NCBI GenBank assembly: GCA_009920765.1
Contig: RFZJ01000038.1
Span: 1-36,000 of the forward strand
Direction: 5' to 3'
Length of the DNA stretch: 36,000 nucleotides
Source: Planctomycetota bacterium
GTDB lineage: Bacteria > Planctomycetota > Planctomycetia > Gemmatales > Gemmataceae
Positions within the stretch are counted from its first letter, which is position 1; each line of letters starts with the position of its first letter. Both the position numbers and the translations under genes were made by a program. Below the pieces are notes generated by a model, which worked only from the letters and a program-made list of their open reading frames with translations, did no database searches and was not told the origin of the DNA. Positions 25,458 through 33,897 of the stretch are shown here, one piece after another.

Positions 25458-28400
25458 ATGAAAATGCAAAACATTCCAGTTTTAAATGTAATGCTTAAGT
25501 GTTTTCTTTTTTTAGTTATTTGTGGACCATTTCTTCAAGCCGGTGAAATAGATTTTAATCGACAGATTCGGCCAATACTTTCGGAGAATTGTTTTCAATG
25601 TCATGGGCCCGATCAAGCCCATCGTAAAGGTAATTACCGATTGGATACCAAGGACGGTGTTTTTGCTGTTGGTAAATCAGGTATTAAAAATATCCTTGTC
25701 GGAAATTCCAAAGATAGTGAATTGTTTCACCGGATTGAATCTAATGGCGAAGGGCAAATGCCACCGATTAAGTCTGGTAAAAAACTTACACCAGATCAGA
25801 TTAAATTAATTGAACAATGGATTAATGAAGGTGCGAATTATGGTGAACATTGGGCTTTTGTTGCTCCTAAGTCAACTAACACACCCTCTGTTGCCAACAA
25901 ACAATGGATAAAAAATCCTGTCGACGCATTTATTCTTAGCCGCCTTGAGAACAATAATTTAAAACCCTCCCCACAGGCTTCAAAAGAAATTTTAATCCGA
26001 AGGCTAACTTTGGATTTAATTGGATTACCGCCAACCTTAAAGGAGGTTGATGATTTTCTTAAAGACGATTCTCCCGAAGCATACGAAAAAGTCGTTGATC
26101 GCCTGCTAGCTTCTGATCATTATGGGGAGCGAATGGCAATGCAATGGCTTGATTACGCTAGGTTTGCAGATAGTAACGGGTTTCAAACTGATTCAAGTCG
26201 AAGTATGTGGCCTTGGCGAGATTGGGTCATCAATGCTTACAATAAAAATATGCCGTTTGACCAATTTACCATAGAGCAAATTGCTGGTGATATGTTGCCT
26301 AATGCAACCAAATCCCAAATTATTGCGACCGGATTTAATCGAAACCACCGACTTAATGGAGAAGGTGGCCTAATTGCGGAAGAATGGCGTATTGAAAATG
26401 TGATTGATCGGGTTGATACCACAAGCCAAACTTGGCTTGGCTTAACAATTGCATGTGCTCGATGTCATGATCATAAGTATGATCCAATATCACAAAAAGA
26501 GTTTTATCAATTCTTTGCATTTTTTAATAATCTTCCTGAAAGTGGAACGCTTGCTGGAAATAAAACTGGAGGTAACACCGATCCTGTTGAGGAGATTGAA
26601 TCTTTTTCACAAAGCGCCGAAACAAAAATGATTGAACAGGCAATCAAGGATCAAGAATTATTAATTCTAAAACTTGAGGGCAAATTGGATGAAATGATCA
26701 AAGATTGGGAACCAGTATTCAAGGCTAAGACCAAATCGAAAGATAATGTTTGGGTGCCCTTAAATCCTAAAAATGTAAAATCAGAGGGCGGTGCCAAGTT
26801 TAGTAAACTTCCAGATGGATCTTATCTTGCTGGAGGTAAGAATCCGGTCAATGATATTTATACCATTACAGCATCTGTTTCTAAAGGCGCTTTTTCAGCA
26901 ATATTATTGGAATGCTTTCCGGATTCAACCTTACCCAATCAAAGCTTGGGACGTTTTTCAAATGGGAATTTTGTCTTGTCCAAGATCGAAGCTGAATTGT
27001 CTGCACCTTCTTTGAATCAACCTCTTAAAATTTCTTTCAAAAAAGCGATCGCAGATTATTCTCAGAGAGATTGGGATATTTCAAATGTTTTAGGAAACAA
27101 TTCTGCCAAAGGTTGGGCGGTTGATGGGCCCACCAGGCGGGAAAATACCAAAGCTATGTTTGTTTCTTCCCAATTGGTTGATGTTCCAGAAAATGCAACA
27201 TTGCAAATTCGTCTGATCCATCAGGCTCTTGGGCAACATAATATTGGCCGTTTTCGAATTGCAACTTCATCTGTGCCAGAAGAATTAATAACACTTGATG
27301 GTTTTCAAGTTCCAGTAAACATAATAAAAATACTTGAGACTGACATTGAGAAAAGATCAATTCAACAGAAAGAAGAGCTTAAAAAGTATTACAAAACATC
27401 TTCTTTTAACGAATATAAACTTGCCACGGATAAACTTGTTGTTTTGAAAAACAACCTTGGTCAAAACAAGAAAAATAACCCCAGTGTAATGGTGATGAAG
27501 GAGGGGCCTGTCAAAGATACTTTTATGTTGATCCGTGGTGAATATGACAAAAAAGGGCCCAAGGTGTTTTCAGGTTTACCTTCAGTTCTCCCTCCATTAC
27601 CCAAAGACAAACCTATGAACCGGCTTGGACTAGCTTATTGGATCGTGGATTCTTCCAACCCGCTGACATCACGGGTATGGGTTAATCGAATGTGGGAAAA
27701 GTTTTTTGGATATGGCTTAGTGCGCACCAGCGAAAATTTTGGGGCTCAATCGGAATTCCCAACGCACCCCGAATTACTCGATTGGCTTGCAAATAAATTT
27801 GTTTCGTTAAATTGGGATATGAAAGCCATGCAAAAAATTGTGGTGATGAGTTCAACATATCAGCAGTCTTCCAAACTTAATACGAGATTGCTAAATATTG
27901 ATCCTGAAAATCGATTGCTTGCCAGAGGACCCAGGCTTCGTCTGTCAGGTGAAACTCTTAGAGATCAAGCACTTTATGCAAGTGGATTATTGATAAATAA
28001 AATTGGTGGTCCTTCTGTTCGTCCTTATATGCCCGAAGGGGTTTGGGATGAAACTAGTGTTTATGGAGATCTTAGAAATTACAAGCATGACAAGGGTGAA
28101 GGCCTTTACCGGCGAACCATGTATACCATTTGGAAAAGGACAGCCGCCCCTCCCACTATGCTTCTTTTTGATGCACCTAACCGAGAAGCTTGTAGCGTTA
28201 AACGATCTAGAACAAATACCCCGCTTCAAGCATTAGCTTTATTAAATGAGGTTACTTATGTTGAAGCGGCACGAAAACTGGCTGAAAAAATGATTCAAGA
28301 AGGTGGAAATACAACTCTCGATAAACTAACAACAGGTTTTAGAATTGTCACCGGGAGGCGTCCTGATTCCTCAGAGTTGGCTTTATTACTTGAGGGATTC

Positions 28401-28565
28401 CAGAAAGATTATAAAGATTTTAAATCAAAACCTGAAAATGCCAAAAAGTTTATTTCACTGGGTGACTCACCTGTCGCTAATACCCTTGATGTTTACGAGT
28501 TGGCAGCTTTTACCCTTTCAGCAAATATTTTGTTTAATTTGGATGAGGTAGTAAATCGAGAGTAA
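25458..28565 (+). CDS. PSD1 / planctomycete cytochrome C protein (DUF1549-DUF1553), copy 2
   Basis: 1035 residues with a clear signal peptide (hydrophobic about 11-25, cleavage near LQAGE). Same architecture as copy 1: CFQCH (C45-C48-H49), a GNYRLD motif and QMPP; DUF1549 with GERMAMQWLDYARFADSNG and CARCH (C333-C336-H337) then DHKYDP; a central beta-rich region; DUF1553 with NPLTSRVWVNRMWEKFFGYG and TNTPLQALALLNE near the end. The two possible haem sites suggest an exported electron-transfer or redox role, but no reaction is known. AGGCGGA precedes the ATG. It is 18 bp after the first DUF1501 gene and 30 bp before the second, so the four genes form one transcript. Divergence in the middle region implies an old duplication. 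Confidence 0.92.
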   Translation: MKMQNIPVLNVMLKCFLFLVICGPFLQAGEIDFNRQIRPILSENCFQCHGPDQAHRKGNYRLDTKDGVFAVGKSGIKNILVGNSKDSELFHRIESNGEGQMPPIKSGKKLTPDQIKLIEQWINEGANYGEHWAFVAPKSTNTPSVANKQWIKNPVDAFILSRLENNNLKPSPQASKEILIRRLTLDLIGLPPTLKEVDDFLKDDSPEAYEKVVDRLLASDHYGERMAMQWLDYARFADSNGFQTDSSRSMWPWRDWVINAYNKNMPFDQFTIEQIAGDMLPNATKSQIIATGFNRNHRLNGEGGLIAEEWRIENVIDRVDTTSQTWLGLTIACARCHDHKYDPISQKEFYQFFAFFNNLPESGTLAGNKTGGNTDPVEEIESFSQSAETKMIEQAIKDQELLILKLEGKLDEMIKDWEPVFKAKTKSKDNVWVPLNPKNVKSEGGAKFSKLPDGSYLAGGKNPVNDIYTITASVSKGAFSAILLECFPDSTLPNQSLGRFSNGNFVLSKIEAELSAPSLNQPLKISFKKAIADYSQRDWDISNVLGNNSAKGWAVDGPTRRENTKAMFVSSQLVDVPENATLQIRLIHQALGQHNIGRFRIATSSVPEELITLDGFQVPVNIIKILETDIEKRSIQQKEELKKYYKTSSFNEYKLATDKLVVLKNNLGQNKKNNPSVMVMKEGPVKDTFMLIRGEYDKKGPKVFSGLPSVLPPLPKDKPMNRLGLAYWIVDSSNPLTSRVWVNRMWEKFFGYGLVRTSENFGAQSEFPTHPELLDWLANKFVSLNWDMKAMQKIVVMSSTYQQSSKLNTRLLNIDPENRLLARGPRLRLSGETLRDQALYASGLLINKIGGPSVRPYMPEGVWDETSVYGDLRNYKHDKGEGLYRRTMYTIWKRTAAPPTMLLFDAPNREACSVKRSRTNTPLQALALLNEVTYVEAARKLAEKMIQEGGNTTLDKLTTGFRIVTGRRPDSSELALLLEGFQKDYKDFKSKPENAKKFISLGDSPVANTLDVYELAAFTLSANILFNLDEVVNRE

Positions 28566-28595
28566 TAGTAAAACGTCAATATAAGGTGATAAAAA

Positions 28596-30029
28596 ATGAA
28601 AATTCCTAATCTTTTCAAATATCAGGATCAATTGAACAGAAGAACTTTTTTTAAAGGCGCTTCTTCGGTGATGACTGCCGCTGCAATGAATTCTCTCTTA
28701 CCCTCGCCTTTGATTGGGAACACAACAAACATCAAGCCCAAAGCAAAGAGGGTTATTTATCTTTTCCAATCTGGTGCCCCTTCCCAGATGGATTTGTTTG
28801 ACAATAAACCAGCAATGATTGCCAGAAAAGGGGAAGATCTTCCCGATTCAATAAGGAAAGGTCAACGCCTCACGACTATGACCTCCGGTCAATCTAAATT
28901 CCCCATTGCTCCCTCGATTTTTAAATTTGCAAAACACGGGAAGTCTGGCATGGAATTAAGTGATTTGATTCCTTCGATATCATCTATTGCGGATGAATTA
29001 ACACTAATTCGATCGATGCATACCGAAGCCATCAATCATGACCCTGCAATTACTTTTTGCCAAACAGGTTCTCAATTAGCTGGAAAACCAAGTATAGGGT
29101 CTTGGGTAAGTTATGGATTAGGTAGTGAAAATCAGGAGTTACCCGCATACGTGGTTCTTACCTCGTTCGGCAGTGGAAGGCCTGATGACCAACCTTTATA
29201 TGATCGTCTTTGGAGCGCAGGATTTCTCCCTTCAAAACATCAAGGGGTAAAATTTCGAAACAAGGGTGATGCTGTTTTGTATTTGTCAAACCCAGCAGGT
29301 TTAGACTCTGGTGCCAGAAGAGATTCTCTTGATAGAATTGCCGCATTGAACAAAAAACATTTTGATGTAGTCGGTGACCCAGAAATCCAAACGAGAATAA
29401 GCCAATATGAAATGGCCTTCCGGATGCAAACCAGTGTTCCTGATCTTTTGGATATGTCTAAAGAACCCAAGCATATCTTGGATCTTTATGGTCCCGGTGT
29501 TTCCAAGCCTGGAAGTTATGCCTCCAATTGTTTACTAGCGCGAAGGCTTGCTGAGCGTAACGTAAGATTTATTCAGCTTTTTCATATGGGTTGGGATCAT
29601 CATGGTGGATTACCTAATGCAATAAAAGGTCAATGTAATGATACAGACAGGGCTACTGCAGCATTAATTACTGATCTGAAACAGCGAGGTTTACTTGAAG
29701 ACACGCTGATTGTTTGGGGTGGAGAATTTGGCAGAACAATATATTCTCAGGGGGGAATTACAGCAACCAATTATGGTCGAGACCATCATCCTCGTTGTTA
29801 TTCAGTCTTTTTGGCAGGCGCTGGTATTAAAAAAGGTTTCACATATGGTGCAACCGATGATTATTGCTATAACATTACCGAAAATCCTGTGAGCGTATTT
29901 GATTTAAATGCAACGATTTTAAACCAGCTTGGAATTAACCATGAGTCATTGACATTTAAATTTCAGGGGCTGAATGCCAAGTTAACTGGGGTGGAACCAG
30001 CAAGAATAATAAAAGATATTCTATTTTAA
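28596..30029 (+). CDS. DUF1501 protein with Tat signal, copy 2
   Basis: 477 residues. Twin-arginine signal [11 protein letters not shown] (about 15-25) and hydrophobic helix, then the DUF1501 fold: [65 protein letters not shown] and [22 protein letters not shown]. It parallels copy 1 along its whole length. In planctomycete operons this family is nearly always encoded after a PSD1 protein and is thought to act outside the cytoplasm; hydrolase activity is inferred from the fold only. AAGGTGA precedes the ATG. It is the last gene of the four-gene set; the next gene, ppc, has its own 231-bp upstream region. Confidence 0.92.
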   Translation: MKIPNLFKYQDQLNRRTFFKGASSVMTAAAMNSLLPSPLIGNTTNIKPKAKRVIYLFQSGAPSQMDLFDNKPAMIARKGEDLPDSIRKGQRLTTMTSGQSKFPIAPSIFKFAKHGKSGMELSDLIPSISSIADELTLIRSMHTEAINHDPAITFCQTGSQLAGKPSIGSWVSYGLGSENQELPAYVVLTSFGSGRPDDQPLYDRLWSAGFLPSKHQGVKFRNKGDAVLYLSNPAGLDSGARRDSLDRIAALNKKHFDVVGDPEIQTRISQYEMAFRMQTSVPDLLDMSKEPKHILDLYGPGVSKPGSYASNCLLARRLAERNVRFIQLFHMGWDHHGGLPNAIKGQCNDTDRATAALITDLKQRGLLEDTLIVWGGEFGRTIYSQGGITATNYGRDHHPRCYSVFLAGAGIKKGFTYGATDDYCYNITENPVSVFDLNATILNQLGINHESLTFKFQGLNAKLTGVEPARIIKDILF

Positions 30030-30260
30030 TCTATAATCATTTTAAATACCTTGGAAATAGTATGGTATTCTAGATGATATTGGGGCATGAAATTATAAAT
30101 TGAATGATGTTTTATCACAAAAAATGACGTGTTTTAATAGTGCTTTCCCAAAAAATCCACTATGCTTCAAGAAGTTATGGTAAATTATTTTCAAAGCTTT
30201 TTATTTTATTGGATTTACAGTTTACATGTTCGCTTTTATTATTAAAAGACAAGGATTAAT
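30030..30260. other. intergenic region before ppc
   Basis: 231 bp, very AT-rich. Two weak inverted repeats are visible (AATACC...GGTATT near 30046-30070; ATAGTG 30137-30142 with CACTAT 30158-30163), neither followed by a T-run, so no confident terminator for the PSD1/DUF1501 operon. A candidate ppc promoter lies at 30214-30242. No RNA gene or small ORF of note. Confidence 0.4.
30214..30242 (+). promoter_or_regulatory. candidate sigma-70-like promoter for ppc
   Basis: TTTACA (30214-30219), 17-bp spacer, TATTAT (30237-30242). The predicted start would leave a leader of only about 12 nt, containing AAGGA before the ATG at 30261, which is short but workable. Confidence 0.3.
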
Positions 30261-33020
30261 ATGACCAGTACACTTCACACGTTGGATTCTGACATAAATT
30301 TGTTAAGTGAAATCCATGGTAATGCGATCTTAAACCAAGCGGGAAAAATCGCTTTCAATTTAATTGAAGAAATTAAATCTAGTTCGTTGGTGATAAGAGA
30401 AACCAATAACCTTACAGAAGCACGAAAATTAATTTCAAAGCTTGATGGGATCGAAGTAAAGGATTTAAGATTGCTTATAAGGGCCTTTGGGGTTTATTTT
30501 GATCTGTTAAATCTAGCTGAACAACAAGCTAGAGTTAGGTCCTTGCGAAATAAAGAAATTTTAAATGAAGGGAAACCCCTTCGGGAAAGTGTAGAGGCAG
30601 CCTTAATCGATCTCCGAAAGTCAGGTGTCAAGGGTTGTGAAATTCAGGGTCTTTTAAAGTCAGCGAATGTTGTTCCTGTATTTACCGCTCACCCAAGTGA
30701 AACAAGGCGAAGAACCGTTCTAGACAAATTAGATTGTCTGGCATTATGTCTTGACCGTTTGGAATACGAGATACTTTTGCCAAATGAGAAAGTCGAAATA
30801 TTAAATTCAATAGCTGAACAAATTGAAACATTCTGGGTGACAAAATCAGTTCGGGAATCCAAACCTAAAGTTACAGATGAGGTTCGTCAGGTTATAGAAA
30901 CTGTAATGGAAAGTCTGGTTAAAATCGTACCAAGGTTTTATCGGGATTTTGATAATGCCTTAACAAAAGTTTACCCAGGGGAAGTGGTCGATGTTCCCGC
31001 ATTTTTAAGCTTTGGTTCATGGATTGGTGGAGATCGGGATGGTAATCCATTTGTAACGCATGATGTCACTGAACAAGCCATAAAGCTTAATCAGCAAACG
31101 ATCCTTAAGTATTACATCAAACAAGTCAATTTTCTTGGTGGAATTCTTAGTCACGCTGATCTTTTTATTTCACCCAGTCAAAATCTAATTGATTCAATTA
31201 ACAACGATAAATTATTATTCTCATCAGATGAAAATAAAAATGTAAACGAGCCTTATCGTCTAAAGTGTTCATTTATAGGTAAAAAACTTAGAAATACATT
31301 AGAGTATCTTGAAAAACTAGAGCTGAGTTGGAGTAAGTCGGTTGAATTACCCAAAAATATTTATTTTCATTCAAAACAATTGTTGGATGATTTAAAAGTT
31401 ATTGCAAATGATTTGTTATCTAAAGGTTTTTCTAAGGCAGGGAATGGATCAATCAAAGATCTGATTTGTTTAGTCAAGGTTTTTAAATTTCATTTATTTA
31501 ATCTTGATATAAGACAGAATAGCAATAAGCATGGGTCTGCTCTTGCTGAAATATTTAAAAATGAAGGTGTTATTGATAATTACGCCGCTCTTGATCCTAG
31601 CCAAAAAATTGAATTTTTATCTAATGAGCTGGATAAAACCCGCCCTTTGATTCCTGCAAGATTAAAATATTCGGAAGAAACCTGTGAAGTCATAAAAACA
31701 TTTCGAACAATGGCTTCCATATTGGAACAACAAAATCCAGAAGTTTTGTCCACATATATAATTAGCTCAACTACAAACGCCTCCCACATTTTAGAAGTTT
31801 TGGTTTTAGCACGCGAAGCAGGACTTTTTTCAACCAAAGACAAATTCAGTTTAATAGATATTGTTCCTTTATTTGAAGCTCTGGTTCCGCTTCAATGTGC
31901 TGATTCAATTATTGAAAAATTGCTTGGTATTCCCGCTTATGTTTCCCAATTGAATTTTAGGAATAACCTTCAAGAGGTTATGATCGGTTATTCTGACAGT
32001 AGCAAAGAAAGTGGCATGATGGCTTCATCTTGGGCATTACATAATGCCGAGATAAGGCTTGCAAAACTTGCAACTGATCGGGGTATTCGGATTCAAATAT
32101 TTCATGGGCGTGGTGGCGCTGTTGGTCGAGGAGGCGGACCCGCCAATAAAGCGATACTTGCCCAGCCCCGTGGTACTGTTAATGGAAGATTAAGAATTAC
32201 TGAACAAGGTGAGATGATTGCTGACCGTTATCATCATTCTGGGATAGCTAGGAGACATCTTGACCAGGTAGTTAATGCCGTATTACTTTCAAGTTTTTCG
32301 AAAATCGATTTTTCACCAGAATCTTCATGGAAAAATTTAATGGATGATTTGGCGGCCCTGTCATGCAAAACATACAGGGGATTAATTTATGAACATCCCG
32401 GATTGCGTGAATATTTTGAACAATCAACGCCAATCAATGAAATTGGGGAGTTGAGAATAGGATCTAGACCAGCTAGGAGGGATTCAAATAGGAAGATAGA
32501 TGATCTTCGTGCAATTCCATGGGTTTTTAGTTGGATGCAAAGTAGGCATACAGTTCCAGGATGGTTTGGTATTGGTAGCGCATTGGATTTTAAACTTAAT
32601 GAAAATCCATCCAATTTATTGCTTCTTCAGAAAATGTACGAAAGCTGGCCTTTTTGGAAAAGTTTAATCGATAATTGTCAAATGATTCTTGCTAAGGCTG
32701 ATATGACTATTGCCAGACTTTATGCAGACCTTGTTGAGGATAAAAAAATCGCGGAAAATGTTTATAATATTATTTTTGAAGAATATGAGAAATCAGTGAA
32801 GTGTATATGCCTGATCACTAAACAGAAGATTCTATTGGAACAAATGCCAGTCCTTCAAAAATCGATAGAAAAAAGAAACCCTTATGTTGATCCGTTAAGT
32901 TATCTTCAAATTGTTTTGCTTCGTAAAGCAAGATGCGAATCTACTTGTTCAGAAGAAATAAAAATTGGAGTGATGGAAAGTATAAGTGGCATAGCTTCCG
33001 GATTGAAAAATACGGGATGA
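30261..33020 (+). CDS. ppc: phosphoenolpyruvate carboxylase
   Basis: 919 residues. Converts phosphoenolpyruvate and bicarbonate to oxaloacetate, replenishing the TCA cycle in the cytoplasm. Catalytic landmarks are complete: VFTAHPSETRRR with H144 (E. coli H138), GSWIGGDRDGNPFVT, FNLDIRQNS, GYSDSSKESGMMAS, FHGRGGAVGRGGGP with H615 (E. coli H579) and the following arginines, ITEQGEM, RPARR, and IPWVFSWMQSRHTVPGWFG. The C-terminus ends in NTG, as in nearly all bacterial and plant enzymes (QNTG). Length is within the family range. AAGGA precedes the ATG. It is monocistronic, converging on the transglutaminase-like gene with 4 bp between stop codons. Confidence 0.97.
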   Translation: MTSTLHTLDSDINLLSEIHGNAILNQAGKIAFNLIEEIKSSSLVIRETNNLTEARKLISKLDGIEVKDLRLLIRAFGVYFDLLNLAEQQARVRSLRNKEILNEGKPLRESVEAALIDLRKSGVKGCEIQGLLKSANVVPVFTAHPSETRRRTVLDKLDCLALCLDRLEYEILLPNEKVEILNSIAEQIETFWVTKSVRESKPKVTDEVRQVIETVMESLVKIVPRFYRDFDNALTKVYPGEVVDVPAFLSFGSWIGGDRDGNPFVTHDVTEQAIKLNQQTILKYYIKQVNFLGGILSHADLFISPSQNLIDSINNDKLLFSSDENKNVNEPYRLKCSFIGKKLRNTLEYLEKLELSWSKSVELPKNIYFHSKQLLDDLKVIANDLLSKGFSKAGNGSIKDLICLVKVFKFHLFNLDIRQNSNKHGSALAEIFKNEGVIDNYAALDPSQKIEFLSNELDKTRPLIPARLKYSEETCEVIKTFRTMASILEQQNPEVLSTYIISSTTNASHILEVLVLAREAGLFSTKDKFSLIDIVPLFEALVPLQCADSIIEKLLGIPAYVSQLNFRNNLQEVMIGYSDSSKESGMMASSWALHNAEIRLAKLATDRGIRIQIFHGRGGAVGRGGGPANKAILAQPRGTVNGRLRITEQGEMIADRYHHSGIARRHLDQVVNAVLLSSFSKIDFSPESSWKNLMDDLAALSCKTYRGLIYEHPGLREYFEQSTPINEIGELRIGSRPARRDSNRKIDDLRAIPWVFSWMQSRHTVPGWFGIGSALDFKLNENPSNLLLLQKMYESWPFWKSLIDNCQMILAKADMTIARLYADLVEDKKIAENVYNIIFEEYEKSVKCICLITKQKILLEQMPVLQKSIEKRNPYVDPLSYLQIVLLRKARCESTCSEEIKIGVMESISGIASGLKNTG

Positions 33021-33024
33021 TTAA

Positions 33025-33897
33025 TCATTCTGCGGCAATTACACTAACACCTACATTTATGGTGTGGTTTTCTCCACCCAAAATAATGCCTTTTACCGGG
33101 CTAACATCGTCGTAATCTCTTCCCCATCCAATAATTATGTGTTGATCTGAAGGTTGAAGATTGTTTGTTGGGTCGAAATCAAACCAACCAAATCCGGGAT
33201 AATAAACCTGAATCCAAGCATGGGAAGCATCTGAACCAATTAAACTTTGCTTGTCTGATTTAGGATTGGTAAGCAAATACCCGCTAACATAGCGAACAGG
33301 AATTCCCAAACTTCGCAAGCAGGCTATCTGAAAATGAGAAAAATCTTGGCATACACCAGACTTCTGTAAAAAAACATCATGGAGTGGTGTTGCTATAGTT
33401 GTTGCATTAGGTTGGTATTTAAAATCTTTGTAAATTCGGGATGTTAAATCCATTATGGAACCTAGGAAAGTCCTTCCTGGCTGGAAAGAAATCTGAGCAT
33501 ATTCCTTCCAATCATCATGCTTTTGAACGTAATAAGAATCATAAAGAAATTCAAGGGCTTGAATAGTTTCAATGGATGAATCATTATGGAATAATTCAAT
33601 TACTTTTTCCCATGGAATATCCGAAAAATCACGATGATCCTTTTGTATTACTTCTGTTTCATATTCTGCGACTATTGTTAAATTTTTATGAGGTTTCTCA
33701 ATGGTGAAAAAATAAACCTTATTACCAAAATAATCTTTCTGGTGTTCAATTATTTCTGGCGTTGGTGTTACAGTAATGTTTTCATAAATATTACGCTGAT
33801 ATTCATATTCTCTTGGCGAGACATGAATGATATTTCTACAAAGCGATACGGTATCTAGATAGGTGTAAGACGTAGTGTGTTTAATCAGGTATTTCAC
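33025..33897 (-). CDS. transglutaminase-like cysteine protease-fold protein
   Basis: 290 residues, no signal peptide. The N-terminal beta-domain typical of bacterial transglutaminase-like proteins (about 1-85, KHTTSYTYLDTV, SPREYEYQ) is followed by the papain-like transglutaminase core with a complete triad: C183 in GVCQDFSHFQ, H226 in DASHAWIQV and D242 in FDFDPTNN. Such proteins may act as peptidases or amide-bond transferases. ATG overlaps the TGA of the upstream ATP-grasp/alpha-E gene (ATGA), so the two are translationally coupled. This transglutaminase/permuted-ATP-grasp/alpha-E combination is a known conserved gene set predicted to make and process a peptide or peptide tag; the product is unknown. 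Confidence 0.9.
   Translation of the reverse strand: MKYLIKHTTSYTYLDTVSLCRNIIHVSPREYEYQRNIYENITVTPTPEIIEHQKDYFGNKVYFFTIEKPHKNLTIVAEYETEVIQKDHRDFSDIPWEKVIELFHNDSSIETIQALEFLYDSYYVQKHDDWKEYAQISFQPGRTFLGSIMDLTSRIYKDFKYQPNATTIATPLHDVFLQKSGVCQDFSHFQIACLRSLGIPVRYVSGYLLTNPKSDKQSLIGSDASHAWIQVYYPGFGWFDFDPTNNLQPSDQHIIIGWGRDYDDVSPVKGIILGGENHTINVGVSVIAAE

Noticed and set aside
30137..30163. Inverted repeat ATAGTG/CACTAT as a terminator
   Set aside because: Six-bp AT-rich stem, 15-nt loop and no following T-run; too weak to call.
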